DNA of 64,000 nt from Conus ventricosus (GCA_018398815.1 CM031618.1:46513252-46577251), one strand, 5' to 3'; shown: positions 23,084 through 35,072, counted from the stretch's first letter. Notes: generated by a model from the sequence alone, not told the origin. Numbers and translations are program-made.

Positions 23084-24060
23084 GAATCTATTTTTCCACG
23101 GCTGAGTTTTACTGCAGCATGCCAGGACCTTGTAAGCAGAGCCAAGAGGGCCCTATTGTGTGTATTGCAAAATTTGTACAAAATGAAGAATAAAATTTTT
23201 TGATCTTTATTTAAAAATTATTTGATGCTCAGATTCAACCGATTGTTCATATGGTGCCGAGATATGGGGTCTTGAAAATGCAGCGCTTTATCCGAAAAAT
23301 TACATATGTTCGCACTTAAAAAGTTCTTAGGAGTTGAAATGAGAACACCAAATGATCTTATCTATGGGAGACGAACAGGTATTCTTCTATATAAATTCAT
23401 ATGCGGTGTATTTAATACTGGGTTGAAATTAACACGATAAGAAGATGCAGATTACCACGGAAAGCCTATAGAATCTTATTTGAGTTAGATGCACGGATAA
23501 AAGAAATTGGGTCTCAATATTCGATGCAAATTATATGCGTATGGTTTTGGCTATGTATGGGTGAACCAAGGAGTTGAAGAAATAAGTCTATTTTTGAATC
23601 TTTTTAAAGACAGATTGATACTGTGAGTGGCAAGAATGGGACTTCCATGTAAATAACAGTGAACAGTTTCAAACATATAGAACGTTTTGTACTGTAATGA
23701 AGATAAAACCTATCTGAAGTTAAAATTAGATAGGCATTTGAAATTCATAAATGACAAGGTTTAGGTTGGGTGTGTCTGAAATTGCGTGTCACTACATCGT
23801 TATAGATCCCATACAGAAACAGATTTGATTTGTCCGTTTGTTAGAATTACCAAGGAAGATGAAATTCATTTTCTTTTGTGCTGTCCTACATTAAAAGATT
23901 TACGAAAACAGTATATACCTCTGACATTTTTAAGCATCCCAGCCAGTTTCGTTTGACTTTATTGTTGGCGTCTAAAAATGAAAGCATTGTCAGAAATGTA
24001 TCAATATTTTTTTACAAAGCGTTTAAATTACGATCTGTAGCTATGTCTTAGTATCTTGAA
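23084..24060 (+). pseudogene. LINE ORF2 C-terminal region, heavily frameshifted
   Basis: No long ORF. Pieces match the sibling at 57,317-57,856: 'NIRCKLYAYGFGYVWVNQGV' against 'NIRCKLYQFGYCYVWMNQGV', and 'LLASKNESIVRN' near 23,960. The segment would carry the CxxC...H...C zinc region. Confidence 0.6.
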
Positions 24061-24192
24061 ATATATGTGCATGTATGACAGTGTGTATAGTTACTAAGAA
24101 AGATGCAAAGTTTTGTCAAGTCTTTCAACTGAAAAGTGTACCCCATCATGAGGGGCAATGGCCTATGCATGATTAAATTATCCGAATCCGAA

Positions 24193-24210
24193 TCTCTCTC
24201 TCTCTCTCTC
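24193..24210. repeat. Short (CT)n at LINE 3' end
   Basis: About nine CT units directly after 'ATCCGAATCCGAAT', probably the 3' tail of the 2A LINE. Confidence 0.8.
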
Positions 24211-24779
24211 GCTCAAACACTAAACAGAAATCCACTTATTGACAAATGGTCAGTGTCACAGTCTGGTTTCCAGTTCAGGATACATTTCTCTAAGCTCTAT
24301 CATCAACACTCTCTCTAATTACAGGACCTGCACTTCCAGCAGGACACGTTCTCTTTTCGTGCATTGATGCGTGCAGCAGAGTGGCCATTTAAAGTTAGGA
24401 TTTGTCCTCTCTGGATTTGCTAAGAAAACGATGAAAAATAGGAACCTGTAGTTACTGTCTGCATTTTCACTGTGCTTCTCTTTCTCTTTCTTTCTTTCAG
24501 TCTCAGCATGCATGCTCTGTTAGTTAGCATACTGCAGTGTGAAGAAAGGTCCACTTGATGTGCGTTCATAAAATTCTTTGTCCAGTTTATTATTTGCGAT
24601 GCCCAGTAGTTCCCCATCAGAGAAATGTTGCATGCGCATCAAAATCATAAGCTGTGTAAATCCACAAACATTCAGCGAGAATACAGGCACCGACAGAGCA
24701 GGTGGCAAAAGTATCATTAACGGACTTTCAAACCTTAGCAGCTGCTGAAGAGTAGGGTGGTCAGTGGGGGAGTCTAGCA
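24211..24779. other. Unique sequence, nothing recognised
   Basis: No supported gene. Minus-strand ORFs of 60-86 codons have no recognisable residues. Confidence 0.4.
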
Positions 24780-24965
24780 TCCTTTGTGAAGGGATGAGGC
24801 AGACAGACGGAATAACCTAGTGCCGTTGTCTGTCTTGTACTACACATGGGTCAGTGCTATAATGAGGGTGTTTCTATCGTTCATGACTCTTGTTGTGTTG
24901 ACCGTGTTTGTTTTTTTACTTGCAGTGTCTTTCTTGGGTTAGTTGCTCATTGCTCCATTTTATTT
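24780..24965 (+). repeat. Dispersed repeat R3, copy 1
   Basis: Aligns with the reverse complement of 52,265-52,440. Shared words include 'ATGAGGCAGACAGA.GGAAT', 'AATGAGGGTGTTTCTATCG' and 'TTTACTTGCAGTGTCTTT'. Class unknown. Confidence 0.65.
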
Positions 24966-25393
24966 CTTTTGAAGAGGGAACGGCATGTTCCCAAAACACC
25001 CTACAGGTGAAGCACTTCGCGCCATCAACTAGACACTATGCGTCGCCGGTTGCTTCCTAGCAGCCGTCCTTCACTCCCCCTCTAAAACGCCAACAGCGCC
25101 TGCTGTATTCTACAAAATGTGCCTGAGTTTCTCTGTGACTCGCTCTCAATGTTTTATTTTTTTCGAGCTGCACCAAAGATGTCTGTCTTTGAACGTGGAT
25201 GACAGCCCTGGAAGAGCCTGAGTGGTGGACTGGGGTATGATAACACTGACACGAAAGCTGAACTCAGCTGGAGGTGCACAGATGTTTGAGGGCTGTGTGG
25301 TATGGACTTTTGTGGCATCTGTTTGCATGAAAATATAAGGAGTCAAGTTCGTCCCTCATTCTGATTTTCTCTGTATCCTTCACTTTAGAAATA
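24966..25393. other. Unique sequence, nothing recognised
   Basis: No supported gene or repeat partner in the window. Confidence 0.4.
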
Positions 25394-25400
25394 TCTTATC

Positions 25401-25476
<76 letters not shown>

Positions 25477-25553
25477 ATATCTATCATCTATCTATCTATC
25501 TATATATCTATCTATCCATCCATCCATCCATCCATCCATCCATCCATCCATTC

Positions 25554-25614
<61 letters not shown>

Positions 25615-25668
25615 GCTGTATATATGTCTAGCTAGCTAGCTAGCTAGCTGGCTAGCTAGCTAGCAAGC
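25394..25668. repeat. (TCTA)n/(CATC)n/(GCTA)n tetranucleotide microsatellite
   Basis: TCTA to about 25,510, CATC at 25,516-25,550, TCTA to 25,615, then GCTA units at 25,630-25,665. Confidence 0.97.
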
Positions 25669-25799
25669 TTACTATCTGTCTCTCTGTCTGTCTGCATCTC
25701 TGTCAGCCTGTCTCTCTGTCGGTCTAGCTATCGATTGACATTTTAGTTTCTGTCTCCGGTTCTAATTATTCTGATTATATTTTCATCGTACATTTGATC

Positions 25800-25975
25800 C
25801 TTTCTGGTCTTGAGACTGTCAGTAGGGCTCTGACTGATGACGTCATCAGAAGAACGCCGTGAGACCGTGATCATCTCACCGTTGTCATTTAATAACAGTG
25901 GGCACTGGGTTGGCATGGTTCACACAGAGCATTAGTTTACTGTTGGCCAACATGGATTAATGATGCGTATAAACG
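25800..25975 (-). repeat. Dispersed repeat R2, partial copy 3
   Basis: Its reverse complement aligns with about 7,265-7,385: 'GATGATCACGGTCTCACGG' against 'GCTGATCACGGGCTCACAG', followed in both by 'CTTCTGATGACGTCAT'. Confidence 0.65.
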
Positions 25976-26411
25976 GACCATTAAAGAAATTAATTCAACA
26001 GCCAATCAGCATGCCGGGTTTGTGTCATGCAAGTGAAGCAGAATACATCACACACAATAATAGATTTATTGATGCGTTGTGCTTATTTTCGAAAAAAATG
26101 GCAAGAGAAACACCTCATCACAATAAAAGATATTACTAGTACTCAGAAAAGGCGTCTTTTAACTTAAGTGAAAGCACAAGACTGACTTTACCAAAACGGG
26201 GCGATAACCGTGTTTCAGTACAATGCTCTACTAAATGTCATACCACAAACCTGGATTGGCTGGATAAAGGATAGGAATATACGACTCGAAATGGAGAACC
26301 ATGGGGTGCATGTGACACAAACCACTTCTATGCAAAAACAAAACAAAGAATACAAAGAGTAATAACAAACCGTTAATCCCACACGCAGGAGATTTTTTTG
26401 GAGCAAAAAAA

Positions 26412-26675
26412 TTGAAAATTAGATTTAGTGAAAAGGTGTGGCTACGGTCAAGAATGGCAACAAAAGAAGTACGATTGCGTGAGTTGCAATGGAAACTGTT
26501 ACATAATATTTATCCCACAAATATTCCGCTACAAAAAATGAGTGTATGCCAGTCTGTTTCATTTGATTATTGTCCGTACACTGTAGATACCATTGAACTT
26601 TTTTTTCTTTGAATGTCCGTCAGTAAGACGATTTTCGTACGAAATTGAAAATATTGTTTTCTGAAAGGTAGGAAT
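26412..26675 (+). pseudogene. LINE C-terminal fragment, same family as 1-2,850
   Basis: A 66-codon open piece plus a frame-shifted continuation. 'KEVRLRELQWKLLHNIYP' corresponds to 'KETRLRVLHWKILHNIYP' in the LINE at 219-623. It is a solitary fragment with no RT beside it, bounded on the right by the modular repeat at 26,702. Confidence 0.75.
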
Positions 26676-26701
26676 GAAATTGCATTTGCACCTAGCAGAC
26701 G

Positions 26702-26965
26702 TGTGTTGCGCCGTTTTTTGTTTTTTTGTCGTCCTGAACCACTTGTATCACCTCACGAGTTTTGTCGTCCATTTCAACTATTTATGTCGCACCTTACGAT
26801 GTTTGTCGTCACTTAACAACCATTTATGTCGCCACAACCACTTATGTCGTCCATTTTTCCGGGGCAACCTCACGAGTTTTGTCGTCTACATCAACCACTT
26901 TTGTCACCCGGGGCAACCTCACGAGTTTTGTCATCCAACATTAACCATTTTTGTCGCCCCTTTTA
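26702..26965 (-). repeat. Modular repeat family Z, copy 1
   Basis: Short units of the kind 'CCTCACGAGTTTTGTCGTC' alternating with 'AACCACTTTTGTCGCC' variants, repeated about every 20-45 bases. The reverse complement matches 35,965-36,200. Oriented minus to match that copy (GGCGACAAAAGTGGTT). Confidence 0.75.
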
Positions 26966-26969
26966 TTTA

Positions 26970-27779
26970 GAAAGAGAGAGGTAAAAAAGTGTCATTTTTT
27001 TTAAATGTTGTCTAGGGTAGCTCTAAAAATTAAAATTTTGTCCACCGGTCTTGTGCAACTTGATTTTCTACTAGCCTAAACAAAGTTATTCACTATCTAA
27101 TCTAAAGAAAATAGCCAAACTTGATATAAGGTGACTTCAAGGTGAAACATGGGTCTTTAGAAGAGGACAAATTAAAGTTTAAATAAGGAAAAGAATGATG
27201 TGTTATATTGAAAGGATGACATTTGTGGATTATGAAAATGCCAACAGCATTCCTTTTGTCACCTGGTTGCCATGGCAACAGCCCAAATTGACTGCAAAAT
27301 AACCACCTTCTTTCAAGACTACTACTCTCTGAACAATTGAGATATGGTATTTTGTTTTCACAGAAATATCTCGAAATATCTGTTCTAAACAAAAAATGAA
27401 GGTTTTTATCTACCTAAAAATCAATTATGGTGACTTTTGGGGGTTATTTCCAAAATTTGATCGAAAAAATGTTGTTGTTGTTGTTGTTGTTGTTTTAACT
27501 TTGTATCTATATCTTAAAATTGACTAAAAATTCCTCTTTGCTCACATGCTTAAATAGTTACATGTTTTTGTCTTCAGTCAATTCATATTGTTTATAGCCT
27601 AGTCGAACTGATTGGGCCATCTCAAGGCTGACTATCTTCAGTAATGCTCTCCTCTGTTTCTTTATTCCAAAATTTCTACAAGCCAAATATATAGGAATAA
27701 AGCTGACTACGCTCTCAGAGTGCAATGTAGGAATCAGTAAGTGGAAAACAAGCTCTCATGTAACAATTTTCTCTTAACC
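26970..27779. other. AT-rich unique sequence with (GTT)n
   Basis: No gene recognised. A (TTG)n run of about eight units lies at 27,471-27,494. Confidence 0.4.
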
Positions 27780-28180
27780 CCTTCAGTGCCGGGGAAAATT
27801 CGGTAAATTCGGGTACTGCCGACCTTCTCCCTGTAGCTCCCACACTAATTTATCAATATATATGAAATTTCTGGTGGTAAAATGCCATTCATTTTTGCTT
27901 CTAATGAGCTATATTTCAAGGTTCTAGCACTATGCTAAGTACCCAACATTGAATATCAAAAATCGTCAAGCAGATATCAAAAGTTTTTTCCCGGTTTTCT
28001 GGGTACTGCCGATCTTCTCCTTTTAGCTCCCAAACTAATTTACTGATATATAAGATATTTACTGTGATAAACGTCCATTGATTGCTTCCTCTAATGAGCT
28101 ATAATAGAAGGTTTTAGCTCTATTTTAAGTACTCCAACTTGTATGTCAAAGATCGCCGAACGGACATCGAACGGCGTCGG
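27775..28180 (+). repeat. Tandem dimer (190-bp unit), possible MITE end
   Basis: Two diverged units start at 27,811 and 28,001 with 'GGGTACTGCCGAYCTTCTCC', each containing 'TAATGAGCTATA'. The block is preceded by 'TTAACCCCTTCAGTGCC' (27,775-27,791), which resembles piggyBac-type MITE termini that start at TTAA (from memory). The other end was not found; a G20 run follows at 28,190. Confidence 0.55.
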
Positions 28181-28431
28181 GAAGAAAAAGAGGGGGGGGG
28201 GGGGGGGGATGTTGTAGCTAGCCTTGCTTTTGAGTTATAGAACGTTGATTGAATATTATATTCATCACCACCATAGGCATAGTTAATAACCTAGAAAAGA
28301 ATAAGACAAAACTCCAAAGTGATAAAAACAAATGTGTCAAAATGATATAAAGCACATCATAAACATTTGTCAACATTAGAAAAAATCATGCATACTCAAC
28401 ATAACACGGATGGACACTCATACATACATTA

Positions 28432-28446
28432 AACCACACACACACA

Positions 28447-28509
<63 letters not shown>
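28432..28509. repeat. (CA)n microsatellite
   Basis: About 38 CA units with one CACCA slip. Confidence 0.97.
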
Positions 28510-28519
<10 letters not shown>

Positions 28520-28670
28520 TACACATACATGCACACTCATATGCATAATCTTACATACACATCGTTCACACATTCGCACATACATATGCACATGTATACA
28601 CCTAATAATCACATGCACTTATAGACAGATATGCACTCAACATACCCCCACCCTCCGCACACACTAAAAT

Positions 28671-28714
28671 AGAGAGAGAGAGAGAGAGGAGAGAAGAGAG
28701 AGAGAGAGAGAGAG

Positions 28715-28790
<76 letters not shown>

Positions 28791-28801
28791 CGAACGAACG
28801 A
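28671..28801. repeat. (GA)n and (GAAC)n tail of the adjacent LINE
   Basis: A GA run with slips, then GAACGAACGAACGAA. On the minus strand the LINE ends AATAAAAATTCGTTCGTTCG, so the tetranucleotide is its 3' tail and the GA run adjoins it. Confidence 0.8.
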
Positions 28802-29123
28802 ATTTTTATTTTCAGAGGGTAATGGAATAAGCATCACTGCTTTTTTACATCCAGCCCTCCGGGGCCAAAAGAAATTTAAGAAAGGAAAAGAAAAAACAAA
28901 ATATTGATTAATATAAAATAATGGAAAATCACTCTTAAATATGAAATATGAAAATACAAAAGGATACAAAATCTATGTACAGAGGGAACTCCAACAGAAG
29001 GTGTGGGAGACGGTGGGGGTGGGAGTGGGATGGGGTGGGATGGGGGACAATTAAGAATGAGAGGAGGGGGGGGGGGAAGAAAAGAAGAACTGATAAAGAA
29101 AATGAAACATTTACACAGAACAG

Positions 29124-29531
29124 TTATTGGTACATCTTTGGGCAAAGTGGTGTAAGATCAGGCAGATACATCAAGTACGTAAAAAGATTGGATTTAAACT
29201 TACCAGTGTTTGGTTCGTTTTTTAGTTTTTCTGGGATATTATTCCACAACCACCCACCAGAATAAGCAAGGCTTGATTTGCATAAATTAATTGATGGGAA
29301 AGGGAGATTTATTTTATGCGAATGACGATGATCATTAGAAGTAAATATATTCCTTAAATAGGAAGGAGCACTGCCGTGTAGTATTTTATGCATAAAGAGT
29401 GCTTTATTGTACAATAGTTTAGTCTTAAATGGAAGGATACCTGCTCGTTCATAATCAGGGTGCCCTAGCGAGGGTTCGTCAATTGTTATTTTGACAGCTC
29501 TCTTGTATATACTAGTCAATGGTTTTAGCAA
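29124..29531 (-). pseudogene. LINE C-terminal domain
   Basis: A 135-codon open segment, 'LLYNKALFMHKILHGSAPSY', 'YSGGWLWNNIPEKLKN', typical of the tail of CR1/Jockey-group ORF2 proteins. Confidence 0.8.
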
Positions 29532-29567
29532 CTTATTGCTCGCTAAATCCAGAGTGTCGAGGCATAG

Positions 29568-30476
29568 TCAATATTTGGTTGAATATAAGATTGAAAAAAT
29601 AATTTTCTGGTGTGATAATCTAAAAATATTTTTTATTTTCCTGAGCTGATACAGTTTTACGGCAAGATTTTTGGAAAGAAGTTCTAAATGTTTCGACCAA
29701 GATAGGTTGTTGTCGATTGCTATGCCTGAGACTCTGTGACTAGAAACCTCTTTGATTTGTTTGTTACCAATATACAGGATTGGCAAGTTTTCGGTTACAT
29801 TTTGACGTTTTTGCCTTGTTGTAATCAACATGAATTTCGTTTTTTGAGGATGCAGAGACATGTGATTGAGTTGTGTCCATTTAACGAGAAGGTTGATATT
29901 TTTCTGAATATCAAGGTAGACTTGCTGAGCATTAGAGTTATTAGTGTCAATAGTGGTATCATCGGCAAACATTTCACAATGAGAAGTCAAGGTTAATGGT
30001 AAATCATTAATATAGAATAAGAAGAGCAGTGGACCAAGCACCGAGCCTTGTGGTACACCAAAGTTATTGGGAATCAAAGTAGAATAGCAATCATTTAATA
30101 ATACTAATTGTTGCCTGCTGGAAAGGAAGGATGAAATGAGTTTTAGAGTGTCGGAAGTTAGTCGATAAATAGTTAACTTTCTGAGCAAAAGTTCATGATT
30201 AATGACATCGAAAGCTTTAGCAAAATCCACGAAGAGTACTCCGGAAAAGTGTTTGTTGTTTATGTTTGAAAGCCATCGATCAACTATCTTGGTAAGAGCT
30301 GTTTGACAAGAATGATTCTCTCTAAATCCGGATTGATTAGGGTGTAGTAGATCGAATTTTTTGACATGAAAAAGAAGACACTTTTTTATGTGTTGTTCTA
30401 ATGGTTTTGAAAGAACTGATAGAATAGATATAGGTCGATAGTTAGAAGGATCAGCCATATTTCCTGATTTGTACAA
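29568..30476 (-). pseudogene. CR1/Jockey-group reverse transcriptase
   Basis: A 302-codon open segment with 'NYRPISILSVLSKPLEQHI' (motif 1), 'QSGFRENHSCQTALTKI' (motif 2), 'LFVDFAKAFDVINHELL' (motif A), 'GVPQGSVLGPLLFLFYIND' (motif B) and 'MFADDTTI' (motif C, intact). The upstream part (30,477-30,620) is in another frame, and the downstream part resumes at 29,531 after a shift. Catalytic residues are retained but the ORF is broken. Confidence 0.9.
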
Positions 30477-30623
30477 TGGTATGACTTTAGCTTGTTTAAA
30501 AGCATCAGGAAAGCAATGCTTATCAAGGCAGAGATGATAAATATATGTGAGAGTTTCTGCTATAACAGATGCGGATAGCTTAAGAATTTTTCCGTCAATT
30601 CCATCAATTCCACGAGTTGCTGT

Positions 30624-31433
30624 CTATTTTAATTGTCTAAGAGAACAGAAAACTTCGTGGACATCCATGGCACTATTATTCAAAGCTGAATGGATGTTCT
30701 TCTGGTGGCAGTATTTCAGTAATTCTTGTAGATCGTTACTTATTGATTCATCGTTTCGTATGATTTGATTTGCTATACTTGCAAAATGGGCGTTCAGTTC
30801 ACTTGCAGATATGTCTTTTGTTAGGTTCAATACAGGGTCAGAATTTTTCTTGGTTGAGCCATGTATAGCTTTCCAAATAGATTTACTGTCATTCTTTCTA
30901 TTAATTAGGTCCAAGAAATATTTCCTTTTCTCTGATCGTATTAGGAAGGTCACCTTATTTTTGTACTTTTTGAATTCTTCGCGAGAGCCATTTTTTAACA
31001 GATAATCCCTTTGATATATAGTGTCCTGTATTTCTTTTGTAAGCCAAGGTGGTTTTATCCGATGTTTTACTCTTTTAGTTTGAAGAGGAGCATGCTTATT
31101 GTATACGTCATGGAAGATGTTATACCATACTTGCAGAGCTTGACTGGGGTCAGTATGCTGATACACATCATTTAAAGGGGAATTTAAAAGATCTGAAAGA
31201 AATTTTTCACGATCAAATTTTGAAAAGTTCCTGAATGTAATCGTTTTATGATTTAACTTGGGTATTTTGACACCCTTTTTGGTCCAAGTAAAACAAATCG
31301 GAAAATGGTCACTGCAGCCATAAGCAGGAGCAACTGATTCTACTATTGTTTCTGAATTGGTAACATATATATGATCTATTAATGTTTCAGAAGAATTGGT
31401 TACACGGGTAGCTGATTTTATTAATTGTGTCAA
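30624..31433 (-). pseudogene. LINE endonuclease end and linker
   Basis: A 269-codon open segment. 'SSETLIDHIYVTN' and 'YGCSDHFPICFTW' carry the DH and SDH boxes at the end of an APE-type endonuclease. The rest ('KPPWLTKEIQDTIYQRDYLL', 'KNDSKSIWKAIHG') is the usual linker before RT in CR1/Jockey-group elements. The frame breaks at about 30,620, just before RT. Confidence 0.85.
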
Positions 31434-31540
31434 ACCAAATGATTCAAATGTTTGAGTCCAGTGAAATAAAAAGACTTCCTGCAGTCTAATGGAAGAAACT
31501 GCTGGATGTTAGATAGTAATTTCACATTTGCATAGTAAGC

Positions 31541-33137
31541 TACACACAAAAAGTTAAGGATCACTTTCACAAACATTCATAACTGTCAAAATAAGAAAGT
31601 CAATGCGTTGAAGTTTGGCCAACATTTAATTCCATTCTTTAGTGATAACGATACACAATTGCCTTCAATCTCGAGCAATCATTTGGTGTGTACATTTGAT
31701 TAAAGTGGGTACGTATCCAAATTTGATTTCACAAAGTCATTGAAATCACAAGACAGGGTATACTGATACTCCCAAAAGCTCAGTAATGCGTGTAACCACC
31801 ATGGCTGTTCTGGCACTCGACGCAGCGAGTCCTCATCGAGTTGACCAGGTTGGTGAAGATCCTCTGTGGAGGTGCCTGCCACTCAGCCTGCAGCATCTGG
31901 TAGAGGTGTTGGGCATCCCTGGGAGGAGGGTGGCTCTTCACTTTGCGATCCAGCTCATCCCAGAGGTTCTCAATCGGGTTGAGATCGTGACTGCATGCTG
32001 GCCACTCCATTCTGTTGACTCCAGACTGCTGCAGGAAGTCGTTGACCACCCTTGCCGCAGGGCGAGCGTTGTCATCCTGGTAGACAGCCCTCGGTCCCAT
32101 CTGCTGCAGTGTAGGCACAGCCAGCGGTCAAAGGATCTCATCCCGGTATCTGATGCCAGTCAGGTTACCCTGTACATGATACAAGGGTGTTCTGAGGTGA
32201 AGGCTGAAGGCCCCCCAGACCATTACAGAACCTCAACCAAAGGCCACCTTTTCTTGGACAGTGGCGTCAATAAAGCGTTGCCCTGGGCGCCTCCAGACCC
32301 TCAGTCGGCCGTCGTTGTGGTGAAGGGTGAAGCGTCATTCATCACTGAACAGGACCTGGGACCATTGCTGACGTGTCCACCTCACGTGACGTGCGCAGAA
32401 GGCGCGGCGTGCTGCCCTATAGGCTGGAGTTAAGCGTGGCCGTACTGCTGGGCGACGAGAACGGAGATTAAACCCATGTAGGCGGTTCTGTATGGTCTGC
32501 TGGCTGATGTTGATGTTAGTAGCCACCCTGAACTGCCTTTGAATGATGCTGGAAGAGGCTGTTCTTGTCTGCAGGGCTTGTCGTTCAATGAGACGATCGT
32601 CACGTGGGGATGTCTTCTTCTGTCGACCAGATCTCAGCGGCTGTGAAGCGTTGAATCAGTCGGACAATGACCGATATGGACACATGAAGTCGCCTGGCCA
32701 CTTCTCGCTTGGGAACACCATCTTGGAACCATGCAACAGCTCGTCCCCTATCCAACTCGCTTAATTTTCGTCGTGGAGGCATTGTCAGATCAGGCCTACT
32801 ACTGGTGGAATGTCTTCTTATAAAGCCAAGCGAGCGACAGCATCTCACACATAAACAGCAGTGCTTGCACGTGCATAATGGTTTTTCCATCTGGCAAGTG
32901 CAATGTGTTCAGGCAGAACGGTCCAAAACAGGGTCATTTTTCGCAAGTTTCCGCTTTTCCGTTTGCGGCCCAGCTCAGTAGTAGAGAATCCCGTGCAATG
33001 TTCGCACTAACACAACATCGCCCACTTACAGCTGAACAAGAATTCATGACAATTTGGCTGGACTAAGCAATAAAGAACAGTAGCGAACTGAGTTTATTAC
33101 GCACCTGTTTTCACATACCGATCCTTAACTTTCACAA
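31541..33137 (-). mobile_element. Tc1-like DNA transposon
   Basis: About 1.6 kb. Terminal inverted repeats can be read as 'AAAGTTAAGGATC' at 31,550-31,562 and its complement 'GATCCTTAACTTT' at 33,120-33,132. The transposase is on the minus strand. The left end follows a TA (31,540-31,541), but a right TA duplication is not clear. It separates a minus-strand CR1-type LINE from a plus-strand RTE-like fragment. Confidence 0.75.
31783..32782 (-). pseudogene. Tc1-type transposase, frameshifted
   Basis: About 333 codons, near the usual Tc1 length of about 340. The start is chosen at 32,782 (MPPRRKLSELDRGR). Parts in order: a helix-turn-helix ('VPKREVARRLHVSISVIVRL'), a second DNA-binding part ('ISQQTIQNRLHGF'), the first catalytic Asp ('SQVLFSDE'), the second ('VYQDDNARPAARVV') and the final Glu ('SHDLNPIENLWDELD'). 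These form a DDE triad. Frame breaks occur between 32,600 and 32,526 and between 32,335 and 32,141. The enzyme would cut and paste the element at TA sites; this copy is dead. Confidence 0.85.
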
Positions 33138-33920
33138 AGGAGGCCAACCCAGACCCGGAGGCACTCAACGAACTCATGTTTGCAGACAACCAGGCAATGA
33201 TGAACAACGACAAGATACAACTACAGGAGCATACAGACCAGCTCAACGCAAGCTGCGAGAGATATGACATGAAGATCAGTGTCAGCAAAACCGAAGTCAC
33301 GACAGTCAGCAGAAGACCAGACGAGCTAGACATCAACATCAACATCAACGGATCGCAGCTGAAACAAGCCAATGAATTCAAATACCTGGGCAGCATCTTC
33401 ACAGAAAATGGCAAACTAGACCGAGAAATAGGGACTAGATGTCAAAAAGCCAACGCAGTCAGCTATCAACTCGCCACTCTCCTGAAACACCCCAACATCC
33501 CCATGAGCACCAAGGCGAAACCCATCAACGCCATTTTCTTACCAACGCTCACATACCAGTGCCAGACATGGTCCCTAACAAAAGCCCTCAAGAGCAAGCT
33601 GGTCACATACAAAATGAAATGTCTAAGAAGAGCGGTGAACAAGACAAGAGGGGACAAGATCAGAAATGAAATCATAAGACACATGGTAGGGGCAACACAT
33701 CGGGCATACAACACCAGATACTCTGGCTGGAGAGCCAGAGGAAGACCAAAGCGACGTTGGAGCGACTCTGTGGCAGATATCCTCAGAGATCACGAATGTC
33801 CCTTCTCCAGGCCACTCACCTTGCTGCTGACAGACATTTGTTCTTCCCCGCGGCGCCCACCGGTACAAGCGGAAGGAAAAAGTAAAGTAAAGTACCTCCA
33901 ACATCTACCAGGTGCTTAGA
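33128..33920 (+). pseudogene. RTE-like LINE fragment, RT end and C-terminus
   Basis: A 247-codon open segment (33,176-33,919) with a few in-frame codons upstream. 'LMFADNQAMMNN' is the catalytic box with FADD changed to FADN, so it is inactive. 'MKISVSKTEVTTVSR', 'FKYLGSIFTENGKLDREI' and 'RRWSDSVADILRDHE' follow. It is 5'-truncated at the Tc1 boundary. The C-terminal layout (KYLG, GRPKRRW) resembles the RTE-like element at 15,959-17,455, but the sequence is a different family. Confidence 0.8.
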
Positions 33921-34193
33921 TGTGAGCAGCTTGGCCCCATCCTGACGACCCAATGAAGTGGATAATTGTTGGATACAACATCCAGGACGTGACTTTAGTC
34001 TGTCTCTGGATTATCCCTGAGCAAATATACTATTGATTTATACAACTGTATGGAGTGAGGAAATTGGGGAAAAGAGTCTGTCCCAAGGGCTCAATGTGGA
34101 TGCCACAACAAAGTGTCGAATCTGACACTTTCAGATTAAGAGGCCAGCTTTATGCCCTAAGCTCACATTGCCCTCTCTTTCTCACTGTCTGCC

Positions 34194-34198
<5 letters not shown>

Positions 34199-34240
<42 letters not shown>

Positions 34241-34337
34241 ACTGACTTTGAGAATGCAGAAACTAGCCCCAAGCTGCAGCTTTTGACCCCCTCCCCCCAA
34301 TCAAGTCTGTCCAGAAACATCCTGAGAAAGGCGAGTG

Positions 34338-34369
<32 letters not shown>

Positions 34370-34390
34370 ACACACACACACACACACACA
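34199..34390. repeat. (CT)n and (CA)n microsatellites
   Basis: CT at 34,199-34,238 and CA at 34,339-34,390, with unique sequence between. Confidence 0.95.
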
Positions 34391-34689
34391 TCCCTGCATT
34401 GGGATGCTGCCGGTTCTTCTGAATAAATCGTATTCCCACCTTCTAGAAATTCTGTGCTAGTAATTTCCTCTCTTTCTATTGCTGTCTGTGACTCTGCCTT
34501 TTTCCCTTCTTGCTTTGCTGTCGTCTGCTACTCCTTCGTAACATTCTGCCTCCCCTTAGATCATTCACCTTCCTTTTTTCAAGAAATCATTACCATGCTT
34601 TTGACTTGCACTGTCCCGTGTTCCTTCCATTGGATGTCTGTCATCTTTTCTCTGCTTGGGCCATGTACATCCATTCTGTATTAGTATAA

Positions 34690-35072
34690 GATAGGTAGGA
34701 AAAATGGGATGCAAAGTTTAGGTAACAGTATCATAGAAATGTTTGTGATAGATTGTTAGTATTAGGCTATTTTTGCCACCTTTTTATGTATTTTTCTTTA
34801 TCAATAATTTTTTTAATGAATCGTTATAGACTTTTTTTTTAACCTAGATTAAAAAATTCAGGGAATGTTGAACGTTCCTAGCACCTCCCAGTTTTATGAT
34901 CCTGCGAGCATGGCCCATCGTTAGGGCTGGTGAGACATGTCCATTGACGTTTTTTTTTGGGGGGGGGGGGGCAGTGTTGGTCATCCTAACATGACTGTAC
35001 ATAGTCAACGGGATACAGCCTTGAGATGACACAATCAGGTCAACTAGGCTATAAACAATATGAATTGAATTG

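Larger units (their letters stand above)
17440..24190 (+). mobile_element. LINE with 2A-bearing ORF1, interrupted
   Basis: A plus-strand non-LTR element about 6.75 kb long in the window, of which 2,415 bases (19,280-21,694) are a later insertion. Order: ORF1 (17,470-18,432, frameshifted), ORF2 with endonuclease (about 18,990-22,300, split by the insertion), RT region with a large internal deletion (joint near 23,005), C-terminal zinc region (23,100-24,060), and a 3' end with 'ATCCGAATCCGAAT' running into (CT)n at 24,193. A sibling copy lies inverted at 57,220-60,155. The L1-like ORF1 and APE endonuclease suggest an L1/Tx1-group element. Confidence 0.8.
28784..31530 (-). mobile_element. CR1/Jockey-group LINE
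   Basis: A minus-strand non-LTR element with the end of an endonuclease (about 31,530-31,300), linker (31,200-30,620), RT (30,600-29,568), a C-terminal domain (29,531-29,124) and a 3' UTR ending AATAAA plus (TTCG)n at 28,784-28,805. It is 5'-truncated or interrupted at about 31,535, where the Tc1-like element begins. Confidence 0.85.

Noticed and set aside
31786..32433. 215-codon plus-strand ORF
   Set aside because: Antisense of the Tc1 transposase, whose DDE motifs are on the minus strand.
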